DNA from: Candidatus Latescibacterota bacterium
GTDB taxonomy: Bacteria; Krumholzibacteriota; Krumholzibacteriia; WVZY01; JAKEHA01
DNA: 13,565 nt
Reading direction: 5' to 3'
Assembly (NCBI GenBank): GCA_022615275.1
Contig: JAKEHA010000050.1
Coordinates: forward strand, 1 to 13,565
Shown: positions 1 through 6,436 of the stretch, piece by piece
Layout: each line of letters opens with the position of its first letter
Numbering within the stretch: the stretch's first letter is position 1
Notes under the pieces: model-generated
What the model was told of the DNA's origin: nothing
Seen by the model: the letters and a program-made list of their open reading frames with translations, nothing else
The model's database searches: none
Translations under genes and position numbers: made by a program

Positions 1-568
1 CGTCGATCGGCATCCAGTACGTCGCCACGTACTTGCCGTCGTTGGTGTACTCGACCAAGGCCGTGCGGCCGCTGTGGTCCTTGTTGTTGGAAAGCCCCGC
101 GATCATCATGCGTCCAGGGAGCGCGTAGTGGCCGTGCGGTCCCACCACTCCGCCGGAATCCTTGACGAAGTTGTCGATGGTCCGGACCAGCTTCGGGTTG
201 GCGGGGTCGGTGGCGACGTCGAACACGAAGATCTTGCTCGTGTCGAGCCCGCCCAGCCACAACTGCCGGCGATCGTCGGTGAGACCGCCGTGGTGGGCTT
301 CGTTGCGCCCGCCGACCGACGCGGTGTTGATCACCTTGCCGAACGTCTTCGAGCCGGGGCGCACGTCGACGGTGACGACTTTGTCGGAACCGTCACCGAG
401 CTTGTCCATGCCGAGCGTCCACACGTAGACGAACTCCTCCTGGCCGGTAATCTTGGGCATGTACGGAGACATGCAGGTTTCGTCGGCCTGGGCAGGTACG
501 GAACCGAATAGAACCGCGAGCACGAACAAACAACGACTGATACGCACGACGATGGGACGCAACGTCAT
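1..568 (-). CDS. Selenium-binding protein (SBP56)/methanethiol oxidase family, secreted, N-terminal part only
   Basis: The first 189 residues are visible; the rest lies beyond the left edge. The start at 568 is set by AGGAGG six bases upstream (575-580). Residues 1-28 form a signal peptide (basic start, LFVLAVLFGSVPAQA core), so the protein is probably periplasmic. The mature part begins DETCMSPYMPK and continues with EEFVYVWTLG, VVTVDV (64-69), AHHGGL (91-96) and IFVFDV, which align by eye with the beta-propeller SBP56 family (human SELENBP1, bacterial MtoX). In the family, known members oxidise methanethiol to formaldehyde, H2S and hydrogen peroxide and use copper; His92-His93 are candidate metal ligands by position. 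The cysteine reported to bind selenium in the human protein (Cys57, YLPCIY) is absent here (VYVWTLG). Family assignment is secure; the reaction is inferred. Confidence 0.85.
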   Translation of the reverse strand, partial: MTLRPIVVRISRCLFVLAVLFGSVPAQADETCMSPYMPKITGQEEFVYVWTLGMDKLGDGSDKVVTVDVRPGSKTFGKVINTASVGGRNEAHHGGLTDDRRQLWLGGLDTSKIFVFDVATDPANPKLVRTIDNFVKDSGGVVGPHGHYALPGRMMIAGLSNNKDHSGRTALVEYTNDGKYVATYWMPID

Positions 569-574
569 GGGGAG

Positions 575-580
575 CCTCCT
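575..580 (-). promoter_or_regulatory. Ribosome binding site of the SBP56-family gene
   Basis: A perfect AGGAGG on the minus strand lies six bases before the ATG at 568. It fixes the start of a gene whose other end is outside the window. Confidence 0.8.
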
Positions 581-602
581 GAATGAATGGAACAATATCG
601 GG

Positions 603-640
603 CTGGCCGTCGCACGATCGGTGCGACGTATCGTGGCCAG
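603..640. repeat. Imperfect palindrome in the SBP56-gene leader
   Basis: Inner arms CGTCGCAC (608-615) and GTGCGACG (621-628) are perfectly complementary around the 5-base centre GATCG. Outer CTGGCC (603-608) and GGCCAG (635-640) are also complementary but placed asymmetrically. The element starts at about the predicted transcription start of the minus-strand gene and ends some 20 bases before its ribosome binding site. It could be an operator or a hairpin in the mRNA leader. Function unproven. Confidence 0.6.
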
Positions 641-645
641 GGCGT

Positions 646-674
646 AGGATATCACGAGTGCGATAGTCCCGCAA
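646..674 (-). promoter_or_regulatory. Candidate sigma70 promoter of the SBP56-family gene
   Basis: Minus strand: -35 TTGCGG (674-669), 17-base spacer, -10 TATCCT (651-646). Start of transcription would fall near 640, at the edge of the palindrome. The match is moderate (TTG of the -35, four of six bases in the -10). Confidence 0.4.
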
Positions 675-718
675 CGGTCCGAAATAGGACCCGCCGGCCC
701 CGGGCGGCGGCGGCGAGG

Positions 719-747
719 TTGAAATCGCCCCCGGGGCGGGCTACCAT
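719..747 (+). promoter_or_regulatory. Candidate sigma70 promoter of the prolyl oligopeptidase gene
   Basis: -35 TTGAAA (719-724, five of six consensus bases), 17-base spacer, -10 TACCAT (742-747). Predicted transcription start is near 754, giving a leader of about 38 bases. It is divergent from the promoter at 646-674, so both genes could be controlled from the same 220-base region. Confidence 0.55.
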
Positions 748-791
748 AGGCCGGACCGGCCCCGTTCGTGGCCCAGCCAAAGGAGAAATCG

Positions 792-2867
792 ATGCACTTC
801 CGACCGTTCGCGCTGACCGTCGCCATGCTCCTCGTCGCTGCCACATGCCTGGCCGAGGAAGCCGACCCCTACCTCTGGCTCGAGGAGGTCGACGGGGAGA
901 AGGCCCTCTCCTGGGTCAAGGAGAAGAGTGCGAAGGACACCGCCGCGCTGGAAGACGTGCCGGTGTTCGAGCCCATCCACGAGAAGCTGCTCGAGATCTA
1001 CAACTCCAGCGATCGCATTCCCGACCCGGACGTTCGCGGCAAGTGGGTCTACAACTTCTGGCAGGACAAGGAGCACGTGCGCGGCATCTGGCGCCGCACG
1101 ACGCGCGAGGACTACGCCCAGGCCTCGCCCAACTGGGAGACCGTCATCGACCTCGACCAGATCGCGGCGGCCGAGAACGAGAACTGGGTGTGGAAGGGCG
1201 CGCGCGGACTGCCTCCCGAGTACCGGCACTTCATGGTCAACCTCTCGCGCGGCGGCGGCGACGCCGTCGTGGCCCGCGAGTTCGACGCCGTCACCAAGAG
1301 CTTCGTCGAGGGCGGCTTCGCGCTCCCCGAAGCGAAGTCGGACGTATCGTGGATGGACGAGAACACGCTGTGGGTCGGCACCGACTTCGGCGACGGCTCG
1401 CTCACGACCTCCGGGTACCCGCGCATCGTGAAGCTGTGGAAGCGGGGCACGCCGCTCGCAAGCGCCACCACGGTTTTCGAAGGGCCCGTGGAACTCGTGG
1501 GCGTGGACGGCTACTCGATCCACACGCCCGAAGGCCGTTACGACATGGTGTCCGAAACGCCGGAATTCTTCCGGGGCACCACCTACATCGTTCGCGACGG
1601 CAAACGGGTGAAGCTCGACATGCCCGAGGACGCCGACTTCCACGGCATCTTCAAAGAGCAGTTGCTGCTCTCACTGCGCTCCGACTGGACGGTCGGCGGC
1701 AAGACCTACCCGCAGGACGCGCTGCTCGCGATCGGCCTGGAGGGCTTTCTCTCCGGAAAGCGCGATTTCGCGACCCTCTTCACTCCCAAGGAGCGGGTCG
1801 CACTCGGCGCGGTATCGAACACGCGCAACCAGCTGCTCGTCACGACCCTCGACAACGTGCGCAGCCGCCTCTACGAGCACACGCTCGCGGGCGGCAAGTG
1901 GACCTCGAAGGAGATTCCGCTGCCCGGGCTCGGTTCGGCCGGTATCGACGGTGCCAGCGATGAAGACGACGTCTTCTATATCAGCTACACCGATTTCCTG
2001 ACACCCTCGAGCTTGTACCTGGTCGAGCCCGGTCAAACGCCGAAGCGTATCAAGAGCACGCCGGCTTACTTCGACGCGACCGGCATGAAGGTGGATCAAT
2101 ACGAAGCCGTGTCCAAGGACGGCACCAAGGTCCCGTACTTCATCTTCATGCCCAAGGGCTACCAGGCCAACGGCAAGAACCCCACCTTGCTGTACGGCTA
2201 CGGCGGCTTCGAGATTGCGATGCGGCCCAGCTATTCGGGCGCGACCGGAGCCGCGTGGGTGGGGCGCGGCGGCGTATACGTGCTCGCGAACATACGCGGC
2301 GGCGGCGAGTTCGGTCCCAAGTGGCACCGGGCAGCCATGCAGGAGAAGCACCAGAACGCGTTCGACGACTTCATCGCCGTGGCCGAGGACCTGATCGAGC
2401 GCAAGGTCACGTCTTCCGAGTACCTCGGTATCGTGGGCGGCTCCAACGGCGGCTTGCTGGTGGGCGCGTGCTTCACGCAGCGGCCCGAGCTGTACAAGGC
2501 CGTCGTGTGCCAGGTGCCGCTCTTGGACATGAAGCGCTACAACAAGCTACTGGCGGGTGCCAGCTGGATGGCGGAGTACGGAAACCCCGACACCGACGAC
2601 TGGCAGAACTACATGAAGTCGTGGTCGCCGTACCAGAATCTCGACGCGAGCAAGAACTACCCCAAGGTCCTCTTCTGCACGTCGACGCGCGACGACCGCG
2701 TGCACCCCGGCCACGCGCGCAAGATGGTCATGAGAATGACCGAGATGAACAAGCCCGTGTTCTACTACGAGAACACCGAAGGCGGACACGGGGTCGCCGC
2801 CAACCTGAACCAGCGCGCCTACATGTGGGCGCTGACGTACGCGTACCTGTGGATGATGCTGGGTTAG
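792..2867 (+). CDS. Prolyl oligopeptidase family serine peptidase (S9A), secreted
   Basis: 691 residues. The start at 792 is preferred over the in-frame ATG at 768: AAGGAG (780-785) lies six bases before it and the protein then opens with a clean signal peptide (MHFRPFALTVAMLLVAATCLA). The mature N-terminus, ADPYLWLEEV, is typical of bacterial S9A enzymes. Residues of about 30-430 should form the beta-propeller that restricts access to short peptides; the C-terminal third is the alpha/beta-hydrolase domain. Visible catalytic features are YGYGGF (468-473, oxyanion side), GGSNGG with nucleophile Ser551, Asp634 in DDRVHP with Arg636 at the substrate-binding position, and His666 in EGGHG. Triad spacing matches pig prolyl oligopeptidase (554/641/680). 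Expected activity is cleavage after proline in small peptides in the periplasm. It ends 33 bases from a convergent gene. Confidence 0.93.
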   Translation: MHFRPFALTVAMLLVAATCLAEEADPYLWLEEVDGEKALSWVKEKSAKDTAALEDVPVFEPIHEKLLEIYNSSDRIPDPDVRGKWVYNFWQDKEHVRGIWRRTTREDYAQASPNWETVIDLDQIAAAENENWVWKGARGLPPEYRHFMVNLSRGGGDAVVAREFDAVTKSFVEGGFALPEAKSDVSWMDENTLWVGTDFGDGSLTTSGYPRIVKLWKRGTPLASATTVFEGPVELVGVDGYSIHTPEGRYDMVSETPEFFRGTTYIVRDGKRVKLDMPEDADFHGIFKEQLLLSLRSDWTVGGKTYPQDALLAIGLEGFLSGKRDFATLFTPKERVALGAVSNTRNQLLVTTLDNVRSRLYEHTLAGGKWTSKEIPLPGLGSAGIDGASDEDDVFYISYTDFLTPSSLYLVEPGQTPKRIKSTPAYFDATGMKVDQYEAVSKDGTKVPYFIFMPKGYQANGKNPTLLYGYGGFEIAMRPSYSGATGAAWVGRGGVYVLANIRGGGEFGPKWHRAAMQEKHQNAFDDFIAVAEDLIERKVTSSEYLGIVGGSNGGLLVGACFTQRPELYKAVVCQVPLLDMKRYNKLLAGASWMAEYGNPDTDDWQNYMKSWSPYQNLDASKNYPKVLFCTSTRDDRVHPGHARKMVMRMTEMNKPVFYYENTEGGHGVAANLNQRAYMWALTYAYLWMMLG

Positions 2868-2900
2868 ATCCGCGACCCAGGCAAGACGACGGCGCCGCTG

Positions 2901-3362
2901 CTAGCGGTACAGCGCCTTTATCGCTCCCCAGGTACGCGTGCCGGCCGGCAGCGGCGCCGCCGTGCCCACCACGACCATGCCGATCCGGTAATCGCCCGGG
3001 TCCACCATCACAGGGTGCACCGGATAGGGGTGTACTCCCAACAATCGGATGATGACGCCATTGAACGGCACTTCGGTTGGAAACTGCGCGTGTGAGTTCA
3101 GATCGAAGAAGGTGGGAGCTCCTGCTGGGACGGCGCCCCATACGCGCACCGCAGCATTGCCCTCCCAGACGCACGTCACGCCGATCGGACAGCGGCCGTC
3201 GTAGACGAGTCGATCGAACCCGACGCTGACGCCGGCGTCGACAATGGATACCGATCCCCCAACCGACAAGCCGAAGGGTTCGCCGAGGTGTACTTGCGCT
3301 TTGGCGGGGATAGTACTGAAAAACAACGCGAGAAAAGCGGGAATCGCGATTCGGTGCGACAT
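2901..3362 (-). CDS. Small secreted protein with CPxxVxCVWxG motif, function unknown
   Basis: 153 residues. The start at 3362 is supported by AGGAGGT (3374-3368) five bases upstream. A signal peptide (MSHRIAIPAFLALFFSTIPAKA, cleavage about residue 22) is followed by a mostly beta-predicted domain. The centre carries DGRCPIGVTCVWEGNAAV (56-72) with the only two cysteines of the mature protein, Cys58 and Cys64, probably a disulfide in the periplasm. I recognise this Cys-x5-Cys-Val-Trp-x-Gly block from small bacterial exported proteins of unknown role, but cannot name a family with certainty. The C-terminal part ends in GDYRIGMVVV and a basic tail. It is tandem with the POTRA-like gene upstream and convergent with the peptidase gene; no functional link is shown. 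Confidence 0.75.
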   Translation of the reverse strand: MSHRIAIPAFLALFFSTIPAKAQVHLGEPFGLSVGGSVSIVDAGVSVGFDRLVYDGRCPIGVTCVWEGNAAVRVWGAVPAGAPTFFDLNSHAQFPTEVPFNGVIIRLLGVHPYPVHPVMVDPGDYRIGMVVVGTAAPLPAGTRTWGAIKALYR

Positions 3363-3420
3363 CGTGCACCTCCTGGTCGAACGACCAAGTGGGGCGAATT
3401 ACCAACCGGGGGCACAGGAA

Positions 3421-3448
3421 GTGTAAACCCGCCGGCGGCCGTTGGCAA
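3421..3448 (-). promoter_or_regulatory. Candidate promoter of the small secreted protein gene
   Basis: Minus strand: -35 TTGCCA (3448-3443), 16-base spacer, -10 TTACAC (3426-3421). It lies in the 108-base gap between the two small secreted-protein genes, so the downstream gene may be transcribed on its own. Confidence 0.35.
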
Positions 3449-3470
3449 CACCCCAATGCTACGGCTAGCT

Positions 3471-3788
3471 TCATTCGCCATGCTCGAGGCCCACATAGAT
3501 GATGAGACGCCCGTCGTTGCAACAGACGATGTTCGTGCGCGCCCGGAGCACGCCGGGAAGCGCGGCCAGGCGGCGCTCCGATTCCGCGAGAAACGCCGGG
3601 CGTTCGTCGCCGGCGAGCGAGACGGTGTCCCCTTCAGCGAAGGTCAGCGCGCGCCGCGCGATCGCCGCGGAGACCCGGCCCAAGCCGTAGAAGTCGATGA
3701 TGCCGACCGCGAACTCCTGCGCGGCCACTTGGGGAGCGGCGGTGACCCAAACGAGAGCTGCGGTCCATGCCACGTGTCGTCGCGTCAT
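3471..3788 (-). CDS. Small secreted protein with one POTRA-like domain, function unknown
   Basis: 105 residues. A likely signal peptide (MTRRHVAWTAALVWVTAAPQVAA) leads into one compact domain: IDFYGLGRVS (31-40), a helix ending in LTFAEGDTV, a second helix ESERRLAALPGV (69-80) and strands ARTNIVCC and RLIIYVGLE (94-102). This order (strand, two helices, two strands, with a LPGV turn) resembles POTRA domains. I recall a similar segment at the front of longer exported proteins that continue after VGIEE, mainly from Acidobacteria; here the frame stops four residues after the matching point. No Shine-Dalgarno sequence is visible before the ATG. A weak promoter-like pair, TTGTCC and TACCTT 17 bases apart, ends six bases before the start and would give a leaderless message. 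It could be a complete single-domain protein or a truncated remnant. Confidence 0.6.
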   Translation of the reverse strand: MTRRHVAWTAALVWVTAAPQVAAQEFAVGIIDFYGLGRVSAAIARRALTFAEGDTVSLAGDERPAFLAESERRLAALPGVLRARTNIVCCNDGRLIIYVGLEHGE

Positions 3789-3849
3789 GCCGAGAAGGTA
3801 GCGGGAATCGCGCCGATGGACAAGCCAAGGGCACCACGTCCCGTCGCTG

Positions 3850-3858
3850 TGCTAGAAT
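3850..3858 (+). promoter_or_regulatory. Extended -10 promoter element of tyrA
   Basis: TGCTAGAAT: a TG-n extension (3850-3852) joined to -10 TAGAAT (3853-3858). No good -35 box sits 16-18 bases upstream, as is usual for extended -10 promoters. Transcription would start near 3865, leaving a leader of about 49 bases. Confidence 0.45.
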
Positions 3859-3867
3859 TCATCGGCG

Positions 3868-3890
3868 TCGTCGCGGGATTACCGCGACGA
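3868..3890 (+). repeat. Hairpin in the tyrA leader
   Basis: Perfect 9-base arms TCGTCGCGG (3868-3876) and CCGCGACGA (3882-3890) with loop GATTA. It lies at the start of the predicted tyrA transcript, nine bases before the AAAGGA ribosome binding site (3900-3905). There is no following T run, so it is not an ordinary terminator; it may stabilise the message or bind a regulator. Confidence 0.55.
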
Positions 3891-3913
3891 GCAATCCCCA
3901 AAGGAAAACAGCC

Positions 3914-5068
3914 ATGACCTCTTCGCAGCAATCCACGGGCGACGACGTTCGCTCCCTTCCCGTCCTCCGCGCGTTGATCGACGCGGTGGACCACGAGGTT
4001 CTACAACTTCTCTCGCGCCGCAACGGCCTGGTGGCCGAAGTCGCCGCGTACAAGCGCGCGCACGGGGTCGCTATTCGCGACCATCGGCGCGAGCGCGAGA
4101 TCATCGCCGATCGCCGCGAGCGCTCGACTCCGCTCGGTCTCCAGCCCGACGTGATCGAGGGGATGTATCGATTGCTCCTGTGGGCGAGCCGGGACCGGCA
4201 GGCGTCCTTACGCGCGCAGGTCCCGCTCGACATCGAGACCAAGACCATCGCGGTCATCGGCGGACGCGGTGCGATGGGATCGTGCATGGCGCGCATGTTC
4301 GCCGACCTCGGTCACGCCGTCATGATCGCGGACCTCGACACCGAGTTGACCCCCGAAGTCGCCGCGCGCGAAGCCGACGTGGTCGCAATCAGCGTCCCCA
4401 TCGATGTCACCGTAGACGTGATCCGGCGCGTCGGCCCGCTGGTTCGGGCCGATGCGCTCCTCATGGACGTCACGTCGGTAAAGACGGCGCCCATGGAAGC
4501 GATGCTGGCTTCAACGCGCGCATCGGTGGTGGGGACGCACCCGCTCTTCGGCCCGTCGGTGCACTCGCTCCAGGGCCAGCGCGTGGCACTCACGCCCGGA
4601 CGCGGCGACGAGTGGAAGCAGTGGCTCACCCGCATGCTGGAAGCGCGCGGGCTGACGGTGGTCGAAACCACGCCGGAAACCCACGACCGCGCGATGGCGG
4701 TGGTACAGGTGCTAACACACTTCTCGACGGAAGTGACCGGCGCCACCATGGCCAAGCTCGGGGTTCCGCTGGAGTCCACACTGCCGTTCACGTCGCCGAT
4801 ATACTTGATCGAGCTCTTGATGACGGCGCGCCACTTCGCGCAGTCGCCGGACCTCTACGCGTCGATCCAGATGTCGAACCCGGAGACGGCGCGGGTCACG
4901 GAGACCTTCTTGCAGGCGGCCGAAGCGATGCGCGAGAGCGTCAACGCGCGCGACCACGCCGCCTTCGCGCGCGTATTCGACCACGTGCACGACTACTTCG
5001 GCGAATTCACCGAGCGCGCGTTGGAGCAGTCGTCGTTCTTGATCGATCGCTTGGTGGAGCGCGCGTGA
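3914..5068 (+). CDS. tyrA: Bifunctional chorismate mutase/prephenate dehydrogenase (T-protein)
   Basis: 384 residues; start at 3914 follows AAAGGA (3900-3905) by eight bases, and the in-frame sequence upstream looks non-coding. It converts chorismate to prephenate and then, with NAD, to 4-hydroxyphenylpyruvate for tyrosine synthesis in the cytoplasm. Residues 14-100 are an AroQ-type mutase: LRALIDAVDHEVLQLLSRR, AEVAAYKRAHG with Lys47, and RREREII with Glu60. Residues 110-384 are the dehydrogenase: NAD-binding IGGRGAMG (115-122), ISVPIDVT, catalytic His209 in GTHPLFGP (E. coli His197), TSPIY (293-297) and Arg306 in TARHFAQ, equivalent to prephenate-binding Arg294 of E. coli. Position 298 is Leu where E. 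coli has Arg286. The architecture and length match enterobacterial T-protein. trmB follows after three bases. Confidence 0.94.
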   Translation: MTSSQQSTGDDVRSLPVLRALIDAVDHEVLQLLSRRNGLVAEVAAYKRAHGVAIRDHRREREIIADRRERSTPLGLQPDVIEGMYRLLLWASRDRQASLRAQVPLDIETKTIAVIGGRGAMGSCMARMFADLGHAVMIADLDTELTPEVAAREADVVAISVPIDVTVDVIRRVGPLVRADALLMDVTSVKTAPMEAMLASTRASVVGTHPLFGPSVHSLQGQRVALTPGRGDEWKQWLTRMLEARGLTVVETTPETHDRAMAVVQVLTHFSTEVTGATMAKLGVPLESTLPFTSPIYLIELLMTARHFAQSPDLYASIQMSNPETARVTETFLQAAEAMRESVNARDHAAFARVFDHVHDYFGEFTERALEQSSFLIDRLVERA

Positions 5069-5071
5069 CGT

Positions 5072-5695
5072 ATGGGCCGGACCTTCGCCGCCAGAGGCGT
5101 ACGCATCGAGGAGCGCCGCATCGATCGTACCTTCGCGGGCGCGATCGCGGACCTGTTTCCGACCCGCCAGCCGCTCGAGATCGAGATCGGCTCCGGCAAG
5201 GGGCGCTTCCTCTTGCACCGCGCCCAAGCGCATCGCGATCGTAATTTTTTCGGCATCGACTACCGCTGGCGCTTCTTGAAAGAGGGCGTGCTGCGCGCGG
5301 AGCAACGCGGTCTCACCAACTTGATCTTCTTGAAGACCGAAGCCGAGGAGATCATTCCCCACCTCGTCCCGCCCGCGAGCGTCGAGGTGTTCCACATCTA
5401 CTTCCCCGACCCGTGGCACAAGAAGAAGCACCACAAGCGGCGCTTGCTGACGCCGGAGTTCTTCAAGTTGCTGCACGCTTCCCTGGTGCCCGGCGGCTTG
5501 CTCGAGTTGGCGACCGACAACTTCGACTATATGATCGCCTTCAAGGCGGCGCTGGTCGAAGCCGGCGACACGCTGTGGTCGGGAATGCGCGAGACCCGCA
5601 ACGAACGCATCCTCGACCCCGGCGTGCAGACCCACTTCGAGGCCAAGTACGCCCGAGCGGGCCGCGATCTGTATTACATCGAGCTTTGCAAGTAG
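5072..5695 (+). CDS. trmB: tRNA (guanine-N7-)-methyltransferase
   Basis: 207 residues. It methylates N7 of G46 in the tRNA variable loop using S-adenosylmethionine. The Rossmann-like fold shows LEIEIGSGKGRFL (35-47, SAM-binding motif I), FGIDYRW (60-66), the family signature FPDPWHKKKHHKRR (111-124), ATDN (147-150) and the C-terminal THFEAKY (187-193) seen in TrmB. Motif I reads EIGSGKG rather than the EIGFGxG usual in Gammaproteobacteria, so this is a somewhat distant version. It starts three bases after the tyrA stop; GGAG (5056-5059) inside tyrA is 12 bases from the ATG, longer than usual, so translation is probably coupled to tyrA. The pairing with tyrA looks like shared transcription rather than shared function. 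Confidence 0.93.
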   Translation: MGRTFAARGVRIEERRIDRTFAGAIADLFPTRQPLEIEIGSGKGRFLLHRAQAHRDRNFFGIDYRWRFLKEGVLRAEQRGLTNLIFLKTEAEEIIPHLVPPASVEVFHIYFPDPWHKKKHHKRRLLTPEFFKLLHASLVPGGLLELATDNFDYMIAFKAALVEAGDTLWSGMRETRNERILDPGVQTHFEAKYARAGRDLYYIELCK

Positions 5696-5714
5696 CGGGG
5701 TCGCGGGCTAGAAT
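5685..5714 (+). promoter_or_regulatory. Candidate promoter giving a leaderless message for the C39-like gene
   Basis: -35 TTGCAA (5686-5691), 17-base spacer, -10 TAGAAT (5709-5714). The -35 box lies in the last codons of trmB. The ATG at 5723 begins only eight bases after the -10 box, so transcription should start about 0-3 bases before it. No Shine-Dalgarno sequence precedes this ATG, which agrees with leaderless translation. Confidence 0.5.
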
Positions 5715-5720
5715 CCCCGC
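5695..5720. repeat. Inverted repeat flanking the -10 box of the ligase operon
   Basis: Arms GCGGGG (5695-5700) and CCCCGC (5715-5720) are perfectly complementary, separated by 14 bases that contain the -10 box TAGAAT. It overlaps the trmB stop and ends two bases before the next ATG. It could be an operator, or in read-through mRNA a hairpin beside the start codon; a six-base GC arm in GC-rich DNA may also be chance. Confidence 0.35.
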
Positions 5721-5722
5721 CG

Positions 5723-6433
5723 ATGAAGAAGCGCATCCAACTCGACATCATGCGCCAGCCCGACGACGTGAGCTGCGGCGCCACCTGTCTGCACGCGATC
5801 TATCGGTACCACGGCGACAAGATCGAGCTCGGGGACGTCGTGCGCGACGTCGAGCAACTGGAGGAAGGCGGGACGCTGGGCGTGTTCCTGGGCTGCCACG
5901 CCTTGAAGCGCGGCTACCGCGTGAGCCTGTACTCCTACAACCTGCAGGTCTTCGACCCCACCTGGCGAACCCTCGGGCGCGACGATCTGATCGACCGCCT
6001 GCAGAGACAGACCGCGGTCAAGCACCAGCGCAAGCTCAAGATCGCCTCGCGCGCGTACATCGAGTTCATGGAGATGGGGGGCGAGATTCGCTTCGCGGAG
6101 TTGTCGCCCAAGCTGATGCGCCGTTACCTCAACGGATCGATCCCCATGCTCGCAGGATTGAGCTCCACGTATCTCTATCAAAGCGCGCGCGAGTACGGCC
6201 CGCGCGGAGAATACGACGACGTGCGCGGGGTACCCGGCGGGCACTTCGTCGTATTGTGCGGCTACGACTCGTCGAATCGTGACGTCTTGGTCGCCGATCC
6301 GTACCAGCCCAATCCTGCGAAAGAGCGCTACTACGAGGTGGGCGTCAACCGGCTCATCTGCTCGATCCTCCTGGGCGTGCTGACGTACGACGCCAACCTG
6401 CTCGTCGTCTCGCCGCCGCGCAACCGGAGCTAG
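5723..6433 (+). CDS. C39-like (papain-fold) cysteine peptidase, cytoplasmic
   Basis: 236 residues, no signal peptide or membrane segment. The N-terminus has the C39-type core: Gln12 in RQPDD (oxyanion hole), catalytic Cys18 in DVSCGATC (16-22), then YRYHG. The proton-acceptor His174 is in GGHFVVLCGY (172-181) and the third residue Asp192 is in VADPY (190-194). The length fits a lone peptidase domain; there is no ABC-transporter or membrane part, so it is not a bacteriocin exporter. From memory, relatives beside RimK-like ligases are often fused to an N-terminal GNAT acetyltransferase, which is absent here. It is first in the ligase operon, and the GGAG for the next gene (6426-6429) lies inside its last codons. 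A likely role is trimming a precursor, or transferring or cleaving an amide made by the two ligases. Substrate unknown. Confidence 0.82.
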   Translation: MKKRIQLDIMRQPDDVSCGATCLHAIYRYHGDKIELGDVVRDVEQLEEGGTLGVFLGCHALKRGYRVSLYSYNLQVFDPTWRTLGRDDLIDRLQRQTAVKHQRKLKIASRAYIEFMEMGGEIRFAELSPKLMRRYLNGSIPMLAGLSSTYLYQSAREYGPRGEYDDVRGVPGGHFVVLCGYDSSNRDVLVADPYQPNPAKERYYEVGVNRLICSILLGVLTYDANLLVVSPPRNRS

Positions 6434-6436
6434 ACC

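Noticed and set aside
587..1963. A 458-codon plus-strand frame overlapping the peptidase gene
   Set aside because: Arg/Gly/Ala-rich, no recognisable domain, no ribosome binding site, and it overlaps the prolyl oligopeptidase with its full catalytic triad.
2891..2919. Hairpin GGCG-CCGCT / AGCGG-CGCC followed by TTTAT after the prolyl oligopeptidase gene
   Set aside because: The stem is broken by a five-base bulge, overlaps the end of the convergent gene and has only three T. Too weak to call as a terminator.
3375..3386. Short dyad GGTCG-AA-CGACC beside the ribosome binding site of the 2901-3362 gene
   Set aside because: Five-base arms are expected by chance at this base composition.
3363..3470. 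Hidden continuation of the POTRA-like protein by frameshift
   Set aside because: The bases after the stop on the minus strand gave no plausible continuation in any frame and contain a promoter-like sequence for the next gene.
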